Source: Polydactylus sextarius
Lineage: Eukaryota; Chordata; Actinopteri; Polynemidae
Reading direction: 5' to 3'
Length of the DNA: 64,000 nt
Assembly: GCA_016801845.1 (NCBI GenBank)
Contig: CM028913.1
Span: 23,774,065 to 23,838,064, forward strand
Translations under genes and position numbers: made by a program
Notes under the pieces: model-generated
Told to the model about the DNA's origin: nothing
The model's input: only the letters and a program-made list of their open reading frames with translations
Database searches by the model: none
In this document: positions 30,075 through 43,230 of the stretch, one piece after another
Position numbering within the stretch: the first letter of the stretch is position 1
Layout: each line of letters starts with the position of its first letter

Positions 30075-32011
30075 ATGGCCTGTGCTGATGTCGACATGAG
30101 CATCCAATCCGAACAGCCGCCGCGTCGGCCCAACAGACCTCGGCCTTTACCTTCCTCTCCTCCCTCCGCTGAATCTTCTTCTTCTCCTTCTCCTCCGTCT
30201 CCTCCGTCTCCTGTAGTTCACCAGTACGAACCTACAGACCTGATACCATGGGACAAAGGGCCGTTGGGTGAACTCCTGAAGAAGCAGCCTGCTGTGTTGG
30301 GGGTAAGAGCGTTAGATAGAAGAGAATAAACTTTATAGTCCCCGAGGGGAGATTTGTCACGGACTCAAGTGCATGGTAGTAGCTGCCATGTCGACGACAA
30401 TAAGTAGACATAAAACACATATGACAGTTAGAAAAGTTATTCCACACTACCCAGGCCTCAGCGTACATCAACTTCAGGGCTATTTAAAAGTTTGATGGAG
30501 GTCGGTAGAAAAGAGTATTTAAAACGGTTCAGTTTTCTTTGGGGAACTTTGTACCTTCTGCTGGATGGAAAGAGGCAACATATTCCTCTTGAAGGATGTG
30601 GGACGGGTCCAACAATACCCTCCACGTCTGCCTGAGCACAGACTGCACATAGATGGACTGAAGGGAGAGTTTCTCAGTCCTCCCCATCACCTTCATAGCA
30701 GTCTAAACCAGGCGCTGCGGAGATGATCGTACCGCACTGTCATCCCGTACCTAATAACACTCTCTATCCCTGCCTGGTAGAATAAAAACATAACATACTG
30801 GCTGGTACCAAACACCCTCAGCCTATATTAAAAATAAATACAACCTTTGATGTAGACAGAACAGATATAATCAGCATGATTATTCCAGCCGAAGAGGTTA
30901 TCTATCTGGATGCCCAAGTGCTAATAAGATGTAACCTGTTTGATCTGATATGATCTGGTATGATTCCCACAGACCGAGGGTCCAGCATCTCCTGAGTTTT
31001 TCTTTAATGTTAATGATGAGAAAGTTCTCGAACGCCTATGAAGAAATGTGTTACCTCTTGATGTACAATGACTGGCCTGAGCTCTGGTCTGAGTGGGAGT
31101 TAAAACAGTTTAGCACATGCAAAACATAACCACAAAAACTTCTTGTAGAAGCTGTGGAATAAACGACACTGTTTGTGCAGGTCACTGCTGAATCAGCTCA
31201 GGTTAAATGGTTTTTATTTAGAAAAATGTGTCAATCCAATCAAAACAATAGAGGCCAAAGTTTAATGTTTTATAAACAATAAAACAACATTAGGCTGTTT
31301 GATTTCGTTGGATTTTAAAACCATTTTAACTTTGACAGTACAAATACAACCACAGTTCACACTTGCCTTCGTACTCACAAACATCCACCTACACCACCTA
31401 CTCATCAGGAAGAGTGGTGGTCTGCAGGTCAACATACTAAACATACATGTTTGTACACATTAATCATCAAGTATTAAACATGTATTAAATTAATATGATA
31501 AATAAGTGTAAGATGATTTTGCAATTAACGTGTGAAAAATTAAACCAAACAGGAACTGAAACATTGAACTTATTTGTGTACATAACCTTGACCTTTGCAG
31601 CAGAGCTGATCTTTTTTAGATTTATTTTAATTTTAGTCCTATGTCTGATCTAAGTGGCTTAGTAACACTTAACTTAACAAACAGATTAGAGAGAAAAAAA
31701 TAACGTCCATAGCGACACACAACCCGACCAAGCTCTTGGGCAGTGGTGACAGGAAACGCTAGTTCCTCTTAAAACTAAACTTAAAGAAAATGTGAGAGGT
31801 GACAGATAAAAGTGGTTGAAATAAATTTTAGAAGTGAACATCTAATAATAAAGCAGAGATATTTTCCAAATGATTTAAATCAGTTTGTGTTTGTTACATT
31901 TTGACAAAGTAAAAAACAAATCTTCACTTCAGAATCATCATGTTCTCTTTAACATAAACATTTCACGCCTCATATTTGCACTTGCATGCAGGCGTGGGCT
32001 ACATGCAGATA

Positions 32012-32058
<47 letters not shown>

Positions 32059-34619
32059 TTCCTGCTGACTATTGCTACAGTGATGGTAGCACACTTAAAA
32101 TACCACAAATGCTTACAACAGAGTGTACTGAGATGTATGTAAATATGTACCAGGGAAAAGTTGAAAACATTGTTTCTTAAGTTTACAACTACAAATAATT
32201 AGTTCTACAAGTAGCAGATTCTCTGAAAGTCACAATTTATCACGTAAATTTGAGAAAAAAACAGCCCGTTGTGATGTTAACTGAGGTCAGATTGGTTAAG
32301 AGAATCTGTAAAGTGTAAAATATTGTTGTATATGATGAATAAAATGTTTAATAGATGTTCGACCAGTTTAAGGTGTTTACAAGTCGTTGTGTCGACAATA
32401 TCAAGAGTTTGTTGCTGCTGTAAAGAAACAGATACAAGAAACTGTAAAGTAACTCAAATTAATGCTGTAACTACAGATGGTTAATATGTCTACAGTACGG
32501 TTGGAGGTCGATGAGTCCAAACTTGAATATTTCAGAGTGAAGAGTGATATGAAACATAAAGGAGACAGGAAAGTTTAACTGCTGAAAGAGTCGGTGATTA
32601 TCATGAAATCTGTGGTTTATTCAACCAACAAAACCAACAAAAAGTTGGTTTGATGTTTTTTAATTTTCCAGTGAGACAAACTTGTGCACGAACTGTCAAT
32701 GTCGTTGCAGCAGCTATTGAAGTGAACGATTGTTTAAGGAAGTTAAGGAATTTAAAGGTTGTATAATCTATTAACTGTCATTGTGAGATGTTTAGAGAAA
32801 CTTATTTGTTGGAAAATGCTTCTAAAAAGTTTCTATGAAACCTGTTTGTCTGTGTCAGTCTCTGCAGATAGTGAGCGGTTTCCTCAGCTTCAGCATTGGA
32901 ATCCTTTTTGTCATAACCCAGAATATAGAGCAGTCTCTCTGCACCCTGTTCAGAGTTTCCCATCTGACCGGAACGCTCGTAAGTGTCTGAGTTATAAAAA
33001 AAATCAAACGATACAAAGTGTGTGTTGATGTTTTAACTCAACTCGTCTTTTCTCATCTGTGACAGTTCATTATCGCTGGAATCATTTCCAACATGCTCTT
33101 CAAACATCCAGAGTTGTTGCCCGTGAGTACGAGTCATTAGATAAAACATTATTTCATTATTATGAAATAACTGATTGATGACTGTATGACCTCTGCTCCA
33201 GGTGTCTCTTTGGGTTAACGGAGGCTCTATTATCGTATCAGTCATTGCAGCTATTCTAATCAGTGTTGACCTCGCTTTCTGGGATTCAGACAACTCCATG
33301 TTTATGAAGGTAAGAACATGCAAACATGTAGAAGAAACCGGGGATGATTGTAACAGCATCACTGTCACCAATAAGAGATGAAACTCAGTGATCTTACATG
33401 TGAATTTACACGTCTGTGTGAAGACGTGTGCAGGTTGTAAAACCATTAGTTGTGAATCTGTTGAAGTCACTTGTATCAGATTAAAGACGAGGTTCTTAGT
33501 AAAAATGTGAGTAATTTCTTTGATGCTAATTTGAAGCCGTGGTGCTGGCACAGCTGTTAAACACTGTCTGATAAGTGGTTGTAATTAAAATCTTTTATAG
33601 AAAATGTCCCAACTGTTTGGATCAGATGATGTGATCATAACCACTAATAAAGGTGAAAATATCACTTCACTTCAGCAGTAGGATGAATAGGGTCCCTGCT
33701 GGTGATGAAGGTTGTTCCAGATCAGTAGATTCATCATTTTCCTCGCTCGTCACGGACACATCGACCTGTTGTTCAGGAAAATGATGAATCTGCTGATGTG
33801 GAACAACCTTCATCACCAGTTGTTATAAAACCAGACGTTGGTTAAGTCTTGTAAAACAGTGTTTTTAATAAACTCTGGGTTCACTTACTAAGTTATCAGT
33901 ACTTCAGTTTATGTGTAGGGACCCTATTCATGCTACTGCTGAAGTGAAGTGATATTTGAGCTTTATTAGTGGTTAAAAAATGACAATTTAGATACGTTTG
34001 GCTGACTGCCCCATTTACTTTCACTGTTAACTATTTGGTTGTGAAAACAAAAGTCAAACTGGATATTACTTCAACCAACGTAACATATCTGTTGAGGGGA
34101 GTTTGACTCGTATTCATGGTGAAATAGACTCTGGTTCAAATTAATCCAGATAATCACTTTAAGTGTCAAACATCTTCTTGTCTTGTTGAAGTGAATCAGC
34201 AGCTGCTTGTTCCCATTTACATGTGTTTATCATTCATAGGTTTTTTCGCAATATTTTCTTTATGAAACTTCTTCTAACGTTACGATCCACACCGCTGACA
34301 CTGTTCTTCATTCAACATCAGTGATGACGCCTTTTTGTTCTTAATAAACCACATGAAGATACTTTAGTGTCGACACACGTCGCATAAACTTATGTAGATG
34401 TAACAACGACACTCTTCGTCTGAAAAACTATTACAGTCATCCCCCCATATTTAGTTCTTTGTATAAAATAAAATGTACGTGTGATGATCTTTGGGTTTTT
34501 TCTCACAGATGGAGGTGTTGGCACTTTGTGTGTTGGGACTCGAGGTTTTCCTCTCTGCCGTCCTTTGCGCCTGGTTCACAAAAGAAGGCAAAAAGAAATG
34601 CAACAAAAAATCACCATGA
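30075..34619 (+). CDS. membrane-spanning 4-domain (MS4A/CD20-like) protein with proline/serine-rich N-terminus
   Basis: Five coding exons: 30075-30302, 32859-32978, 33066-33122, 33202-33309 and 34509-34619, all phase 0, 207 residues. Exon 1 encodes a disordered Pro/Ser-rich cytoplasmic segment (PPRRPNRPRPLPSSPPS and more) ending PAVLG. Exon 2 resumes SLQIVSGFLSFSIGILFVIT, matching the MS4A helix-1 pattern of VLG-x-IQI-x-G. An alternative acceptor nine bases later (32868) would drop SLQ but fits the family less well. Helix 2 (LTGTLFIIAGIISNMLF), helix 3 (WVNGGSIIVSVIAAILISVD) and helix 4 (MEVLALCVLGLEVFLSAVLC) follow, with a basic C-terminus KKKCNKKSP. Exon sizes 57 and about 108 parallel the divergent neighbour at 26670-27962, so the two are likely paralogues. 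Intron 1 (2.5 kb) carries old repeats. The exact family member is unknown. Confidence 0.83.
30330..30800. repeat. dispersed repeat remnant in MS4A-like intron 1
   Basis: The sequence beginning 'tagtccccgaggggagattt' and passing through 'ctcaagtgcatggtag', 'gggacgggtccaacaatacc' and 'ctgcctgagcacagactgc' has the look of a long 3' fragment of a fish retroelement. The frames are broken. I cannot name the family. Confidence 0.4.
32014..32056. repeat. (TG)n microsatellite
   Basis: About 20 TG units in intron 1 of the plus-strand MS4A-like gene. Confidence 0.95.
33638..34162. mobile_element. TTAA-flanked fold-back element, copy B (left arm truncated)
   Basis: It lies in intron 4 of the plus-strand MS4A-like gene. 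It begins inside the left arm ('aaccactaataaaggtgaaa') and keeps an internal hairpin, 'agatcagtagattcatcatt' against 'aatgatgaatctgctgatgt' (about 33720-33805). The full right arm is present, ending 'taatcactTTAA'. It shares 'gttgttataaaaccagacgt' and 'gtaaaacagtgtttttaata' with copy C, so B and C are one subfamily. Confidence 0.78.
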
Positions 34620-34963
34620 CTGGGCTGTGGCTGAAGATATTTAAGCAACAAGAAACTGTTTGCAACATAGAGAAGTACGAGCGGCCGATATGAGCTAGTA
34701 TTAGAGAAAATGTCACGTTTTTTTTTTGTGCTCATCGTGTGTGGCTTTCGGTTGAGTCTCGATCGTCTTTATTGGAGGTGAAAGACCTGCTGAGCAGCTC
34801 GGGCTGTGGTCTGCGTCTGGTGTTTGACATGGAACTGAGAACACAAAGCTTTGTGGTGAAAAAAGCTTCAGCTTTTCTCATGCAAAGGAAAACCCACTCT
34901 TCATCCTCCTCGACCTCGCTGTGTGTCTGCGTTTTAACGGCAGCAGCGGGTCTCAGAGCGCAG

Positions 34964-35000
<37 letters not shown>

Positions 35001-35487
35001 TACATTTCTGTTTTATTATCGGTGGAAATATCTGTCGCTTGCTCTCAGCTGCACGTACATTTTTAAGCGAACTGTGAAAAATCAACTTGTTACAAAACTT
35101 GAGACGTGAATTCAACATTTTATTTTAAACTTTTTAATTGATCATCTGTACAAACATGACGTGGAAATAAAAGAAATCTGATAGTACAGCCTCGTCTGTG
35201 TGGATCTGTCTGCTATCTTTATTTTTTTTTTTTTTTTTGTAAAATACATAATAATAATTAAAAAAACTCATCTACAATATAAACACTGATTCATATCTAG
35301 CTCGTTAAAAAAAGAAATGTACAGACCACTGACGTACCGTCATGACAGCGTCGATTTCCAATTTACAGTCTGAGAATAAAATGAAATGTTTTATAAGAAA
35401 CTGAGCTTCATCAGAAAGAAAATCAAATAAAATAAAAGAAGTCTTAGTTAGTGCTCCGACTCCGGCGTGTTTTCATTTCGTCGTCCT
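34620..35487. other. tail-to-tail spacer with poly(A) signals
   Basis: This stretch lies between the stop of the plus-strand MS4A-like gene and the inferred last codon of the minus-strand plekhg4b. It holds a TG microsatellite (34967-34998). AATAAA on the plus strand is at 35166-35171. AATAAA on the minus strand is at 35119-35124 and 35217-35222. The two 3' UTRs therefore probably meet or overlap around 35120-35220. There is no other gene. Confidence 0.5.
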
Positions 35488-38400
35488 TCAAGTAGAGTTC
35501 AGTCTGAGGACTTCACAGCTGCAAAGAAACGAGGAGAGAAGATCTTTAGAAAAATAAACTATAAAGTGGAAATATTATTTAAATAATTCATCATGCATTT
35601 TAAACATCTTTTATCAAGATGTAGAATGACGTCAAACGACACATTTAAAGCCATGAAATCCTATGTTAGTGTTAAGTTTAACTTACAAGATAAAAAGAGA
35701 CAAAAATAAAACATGGAAATTATGATTTTTATTAAATTTAGGTGAAACATGACTAATTTACTTCTTCCAAGAATAAATTTACACTGAATTACTATGACTG
35801 TGTGACTATAATAATAAATAGAACATTTATTTTAACAATAATTTAATGAGTCAGTGTTTTAAATTTTAACTATAAGAGTGGAATAAAAAGCAGCAGGATG
35901 TTACGTAACTTATTCTTCAGCAAAAACTGTTTATGCATATTTATTTATTTATTTTTTTACCTGTTAGATACAATAAAAAAAAACAACAAGTTGCTCAAGT
36001 TACAAAATGCAAACACAACCACGGAACAAAGGTTGTGACACAGCATGCACCATGCATATGTTTAAACAAACAAACAAACAAACAAAACTCTTATAAACAC
36101 GAGACGCAAACTTCAAACCTCGTGTCAAAGCGGATGCACAGAAGAAAAAATGAAGAAGAGGAGAAAAACCCACAGGAAGACATGATGAAGAAAAGATAGT
36201 AAAGCTAACACCACCCATGAGGTCGAGACCCCCCCCCCACCGTCAGGACACAGTCATGCAACAACAACAACAACAGCAACAACAACAACAACAACAACAG
36301 CAACAACAACAACAACAGCAGCAGCAGCAGCAGCAGCACATTTATTCTCACACAGATTAGTATTCAGGGCGCCACCTCACACTTGTTAATGAGGTTTGTG
36401 CAGGAAACAACACACATGTCCAATTTGGTGTCAACCAGTTACTTACTGGGCTATAAACCCCTGCCCCCCCCCACACCTCACTCAAACAGCTCTGTGTCAG
36501 ACCACAGTAGAGAGGCCTACTGCTACATGAGAGGTCTGGGTCTGAACAAAAAAATAAAGAAAGAAAAACGTTGTGAGTAAAAAGGAAGCTGCGACTTGTT
36601 GTCTACTACTTCCCTTTATATACTCAGAGTCTGACATTTAACTTTAAAACATCCACATTATTAATAATAATAACAATAATAATAATAATAATAATAATAA
36701 CATAATTAACTCCAATACACAGAGTGTAAACAAGTCCTGGTTTCAGGATCAATCAGGAGGCGAAAAACTGGAGTAAAACATATTAGACATCGTAAAATCA
36801 GGTTGAAGGTTGAAGGTATGTACTTTAGTAACGTAACTACATGTTTCCTCTGATCCATCGTCAGTGTTCAGTGACTCAGTAAATGTGGTGTTTTGACTCT
36901 AAGTCGACCTGTGACTGTTTAGACCATCAACACCATGTCTGAGGGTTGATGGAGGCTCCATCTTAAAGGTGGATGATGGAGAAACTTCAACAATATCAAT
37001 ATCAAACACTAATTTACATTTAGTGAAAAAAGAACAACTTTAGTTCTTTAGTTCAGACTCATTCATTGTCTATGAAGATTGTTGTAGCTCCATGTTTTAA
37101 AGTGCTGGATAAACTTCATAATATTCTTCTGTTTTATTAACATGTACTTGTACTTTTACTTTCTACACTTAACTACATTTACTTATAGATTACTGTCATA
37201 CTGAAGTACAGTAAATACTAGATACTTTAAGACTTTTACTGGAGAATCATTCTAGTGACGACTTGAACTTCTACCAGAGTTATTTTATTCTACTCTAGTG
37301 TCTGTAAAGACTTTATATAAACGCTGCACGATGGCGACACTTTATATAATGAAACTAATGTTTCTCACAACCTCAGAGAACAACATGTTTCACCATCAGG
37401 AGTCTGTGAAAAGACGCACGTTCAACGATAAACCAGAAGCAAAAGTAAAACACGACCACAGTGTGATGCAACGTTCATGAGAAAGAAACAAACACTTTCA
37501 GTTATTAAAGTCAGAATGAAGACAAACTGTGAGTATGTGGATCGTTATGTAGTTTCTTAACCGGCGAGTGTTTCTGCTCTTTAGTGATAAAAGACTGTTT
37601 CTGAGCAAAAACAGAGAAATAAAAATAAAAACGAGAAGTTGATCATATCTGCTGAGACCAGCGCCACCAAAATAATAAGATAATAAATGTTCTACAGAAT
37701 TTGGATCATGTTTCTGATGAAAATGCATCAGAGTTTCGTTTTTATTTCTGACCAAACGATCTGTTTATATTCGTCTTTTATGCTTCATCTTCAAGCCGAT
37801 GACGAGGTGGAAGATTACGAACACTCACCGCTGTGATGAACTTGGTTCCCGGCGGCTGGAGGTCGTCGTCCTTCTGAAACATGGAAGGAGACGTGATGAT
37901 GGTGGAGGAGGAGGAGGAGGAGGAGAGCGGCGTGGAGGAGCAGAGGAAGGAGGAGGAATCGGCGTCGTTGTCGTCTTCGTTGTTGTTGTTGTTGTTGTCC
38001 ATGATGATGCTGCCGTGACCGTGACCGGGGTGTTGAGGACGCTGAGACCCGTCACGCTGTCGATGGACGTGCACTGGGACGACGTCTCCGAGCTCTCGGT
38101 TACTATGACAACACAGAGATGAAGATATGTGGACATGACTTCATTAAAGATGCAGATGTGAACTATGATGCGGTGACTGTGTGATGTAGAAGTAAAGTTG
38201 TTTTTTTTTTTTTTTATAAAACATCATAAAAAAACTCTCAATTTCAGTTTTTAAAAACAAAAAAGGTTTAACATCGAAAATCTGAGATGTTTATTAAACC
38301 TTCTAACAAATTACAATTTTTTTTTTGTTTATTCATGTTTTTATTTATTATTTTTTACTTTATTATTTATCATCTTTAGGATTATTATTTTATTAATATT

Positions 38401-41400
38401 TAATGATTTTTAATTTTTTTATTTGACAAATTTTCAATGTACAATATAATGTTATATATTAACCCTTTTTTCTGGACACATCAAATAACTGAAAAAAAAA
38501 AATCTGAAACAAAATCTGTCATCTGTATCATTTCATTTATGATATTTATTTACTTATTTTTGTATCTTTTATTATTTATTTAGAATAGGATTTTTATTTT
38601 TAATAAAAATATATTTTATTCAATTTTTTATTTGATACATATTGGTCATTTTAATAAAATAAAAGTCTCAGAAACTCATGTATCAAATATAATATAGAAA
38701 AAAATGTTATATTTTGTTTGTTATTTTTATTATTTCATAATATTTATTATTTTTTATACGTGTTGATAAACTCATGCATCAAATATGATGAACATTTGGT
38801 TGTAAAGGGTCAAATTTTTTTTTTTTGCTGGTTATTGCTCAGTCATGTTTGAACATCAGGTTAAAATACAATAAGATTTATTTCATCATATTGTCTAATA
38901 AAACATAACGTCCACTCACACATGGAGGGCTGACCGCCCGCGTCCTGCTCCAGCTCGTCCTCCTCGATGCAGTCGGGCCACTGGGCGAAGGCGGGGATGC
39001 CGGTCATGGCGTAGGGATGAGAGTGAGGGTGCGACGGCGTGGAGCAGAGATGCAGGTTGAGCGAACCGAGCAGAGAAGACGACGACTGGCTGCTGGAGGA
39101 CGACGTGCTGCTGTTGGAGATGGTGGAGTGAGGCCTCTTGATCGACGCCGAGTGTTCGAACGAAGCGACGGCGATGGACGCTCTGGTCCGGGACTCTGAC
39201 GACATCAAGAGAGAGAGAGAGAGACGCGGTGAGATTCACATGACGACGATTAAAATGTTTCAACACGTTTCTCTCACAATCATCAGCTCACCTGTTCCCT
39301 TCATTATATAATCGATGGCTCGGTCGCTGATCGCTGCTTCACTCGGTTTAATGTCCATGAAAGGTTTGCTACCGATTCCCATCGACACCATCTCCTGCAT
39401 ACGCAACTCTGCAGACAAAAAGACCCAAACATGGAGCCCAAATAGTGTCAGAAAAGAACCAACCAAAATATCAACATTTCATCGAATGAAAACAATTTAA
39501 AGATTATGTTTATTCCATCATTTGGAAGAAAATGTTTCAAAATAAATAAGTTTCTTTTAGATAAAAATGTGCAATTTGTTCAATAAAAGTCATGTCAAGT
39601 TAAGTTTCTTTGAGCCAAATCAAAACAACTTGTTGCTGCTTTAAAAAATAATGAAAATAAATTTAAAAATTCATAAAAAAGGAGATAGGTAATTCATATG
39701 CAAACCTGCAGCCAAAAGAAACAAATTTTTTACATTTTTATTAACAAAGTGTCAGAATCGACCAAATTCATGTGCAATTTGTTCAATAAAAGTTGGTTTA
39801 AACTAATTTATTTCATCTTTCTTTCTATTCAGTGAATGACAGTTTGTGATCCATGTTTGTGGTTTTGTTCATTTATTTCAGGTCATATCTTTGTCCTGAT
39901 AACGTAGATTTTTCTTCTACTTCTGGACGTCACGATGGAGAAACACACCTCTGTTTCTGAGCGCCTGCCTCCACAGGATCTTTCCGATAATCGCCGTCCA
40001 CACGGCTTTGACTTCGGTCGAACTGGCCTGAAGTATGAACGTGTCCTGCGACTTTCTCCGACGAAACCAGATCTCAAAACGCAGCCCGCTGTCGCCGACG
40101 TTCTCAGTCATACCGATCTCTGCCGTCTGAACCGAAGAGAAGAAATTCACCGTCACATTTCTGGTAAATTTTATGATAAAACCTGTCAATAAACTCAACA
40201 ACAGACTCTTACTTTGAAGGACTGTTTGTAGATGTAGATGTCATATTCTCCTTCGATCTTCTTGGTTTTACTGAAGAGGATGAGGTCTTCGAACAAGAAG
40301 ACGTGGCGCAGATATTTCCTGCGTCCACACCAGACGATGAACTCGTCCTGGCAGCGGAGTTGACCTTGTTCTTTCAGGTTCACCTGCAACAGGAAGCGAT
40401 GAACGTTAACGTGCGTCACAAAGAACAATACAAATTCTGACACAGGATCTGACCTCACTCTACTGTAAACACAACACCATGACCTCAGCATCTAAAATGG
40501 ATAATGACCTCAGTCTTTGGCATATTCGTCTTATAATAACAATAACATTAATTTGCACGTGTCCTCCTACATCACAGCCTCGGATGGCGTCCATGGCGAG
40601 CAGGTCGTTTCCGTGTCGCAGCTGAAACTTGACGAGCTCCTCGGCCGTTCGCAGGTCGCTCAGCTCCTGCTCCTGCGTCTGGCTGCACTCTTTGATCAGG
40701 TCTTTGAGTAACAGAGCGTATTTACTCATCCTCTGGATCGGTTTCAACAGATACGACGCCAGGTCCATCTTGTCTCCGAGCTCCATCTGTTTGTTCTGGT
40801 CACAAACAAGTAACAAGGTTGTTAATTTTAAAAAATTTGACATATTTAGAGACAAATTTTGCAAAGATGTGCTCAGTTTTTATTTAATTATCAATAATTT
40901 TTCAGCAGAGACAAACAAGAGCTTATTAAAATAAGCTTTACTACTGAATATTCAGATTCTTTTTATTCTTTTATTATCTTAATAATCATTTTTTTAATAT
41001 GCAAAATACCTGCAAACAAATGCAAAAAGTGTTTAATAAAAATCTTTAATTATTATTCATTTTTATTATTTAGTTTTTTATCTCTATTTAAAACACATGA
41101 AGCATCTTTATTTGAAGATTTTATTAAAATTATAAAGATTATTTATGTAAATACAGAAACCAGCAGAGAGTTTCACTGAGCCCAGAATAATTTACTTTAT
41201 TTTATAATTCAGCCTTAAATCATGTATTTTCTCTGTGGTTTGTATTAATATACTGATGAGACTATTTCTAATTTAGTTTTTTCTAAAACTATTAGTATCA
41301 AGAAAAATAAGCTTTTCTGTTCTGGTTGAAAACTACAGAAGCTCTGAAGGGCAAATTATATTTTTTCCCCCATTTATGAAAATAAACCCTGGAAGAAAGT

Positions 41401-43185
41401 AGATTTTATTTTAAGTATTGGTTTAGTTTTGTCATATTTTTTTAATTTCACTTAAGTGTCTTCAAAGTTTTCTACAGAAGCACAGAGAGAGAAATTTTAC
41501 ACCTTTTTTCACAAACAAAAAGTGATGTCAGTCAGTGGTACAGATCAGCAGATTCATCATTTTTCTTGCTCTTAACAGACAAAAGAAAATGATGAATCTG
41601 CTGATGTGGAACAACCTTCATCACCAGTTGTTATAAAACCAGACGTTGGGTAAGTCTTGTAAAACAGTGTTTTTAATAAACTCTGGGTTCACTTACTAAG
41701 TTATCAGTACTTCAGTTTATGTGTAGGGACCCTATTCATGCTACTGCTGAAGTGAAGTGATATTTTGAGCTTTATTAGTGGTTAAAAAATGACAATTTAG
41801 ATACGTTTGGCTGACTGCCCCATTTACTTTCATTGTTAACTATTTGGTTGTGAAAACAAAAGACGGTCAAACTGGATATTACTTCAACCAACGTAAAATA
41901 TCTGTTGAGGGAGTTTGACTCATATTCATGGTGAAATAGACTCTGGTTCATGTTGCTCTGGACGTCACTTTAAGTGTTTCTTCATTAGCTTATTTAAACT
42001 AAAAGATGACCACTTTCTTGACCATCTTTCTGACAAAAATAGAAACCTCATGGTTTCTGTTTTGCTTTTTATTTGTCCATTAGAAAGTGATGATTCTTCT
42101 CTTCGTGATATTTGAATCGTTTTCGTGTTTTCGATGGCGTCGGTGATGTGGTGTCACCGTGTGAGGAATGTGACCAGACGCACCTTAAAGAATTCGTTCC
42201 CATGGCTGCTGAGCAGAGCGTCGGACTGGGGCTTATTCTTGCTGTACAGAGCATACATACCAAACTGATCCTCCTGCACACAAGATTAACAAGTTACAAC
42301 ACTGACTACAGTAAAAAACATGCTGACATTACATTACGAGTTGCCAGACGGACGCTGCACTATGAAACATTCAGCTCCTGAGAGACTGTAAACTACCATC
42401 AGTTATTGTCTTAAACACAAACTATGACAGAGCAGAGTGGGTTGAAACTGTGGCATTAAACTGGTTGAAATGCCATTGTTAAACTGTCAGCCCCCCGGGG
42501 GGGAAACGCTGCCTGGACTCACGTGTCTGAGGAAGCAGCTGCTGATGGACAGAGGCGAGTGGGCGCACGACTCCAGCTCCTTCAGGAAATACTGACTGTG
42601 AAAGTCCCACAGTTTCTCCACGTTCCCGAAGATGATGCTACGTTTCCCGCGTAGATCCTGAGGCAAATCCAGACGCTCCATCTCTGGGAAGTAATGTTCG
42701 ATGATGTAGCTGAGGGAGCGGACGTACTCTCGCTCCGTAGAAATCATCTCATCCATGATGTGCTGGACTTTACTGAGGAGAATACAGAAATTTAACAAGA
42801 TGTAAGATGAAGAATATTCTCACAACAAAGTCAAGAAGATGTTTGATAATTGGTTTTAATAAAAAAAAACAATTTTCTCATCTTTATTTCATGATAAATG
42901 ATTAATACCCACTTTAGCTACAAGAAACATTTTTTTTCCAACAATGTTAATATATTAATAATATAAAATACATTTTATTTTTTTACCTGCAGTTTTTTCC
43001 ACTTCCACACATTTTTTTCCGACATTTTCACAAACAACTTAAGATATCAATGACAATTTTGATAATTTATTATATTATCTTTATATATTTACCTTTATAC
43101 TTTTTTTCTAATGTTTATTTCATCATAAATTAACTGCTAAAGATATGTTTGTTTTTGCAATACCCATTTTAGCCAGAAGGGGGTG

Positions 43186-43230
<45 letters not shown>

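Noticed and set aside
33033..33551. 172-residue minus-strand frame
   Set aside because: Antisense to exons 3 and 4 of the plus-strand MS4A-like gene, which have matching phases and helices.
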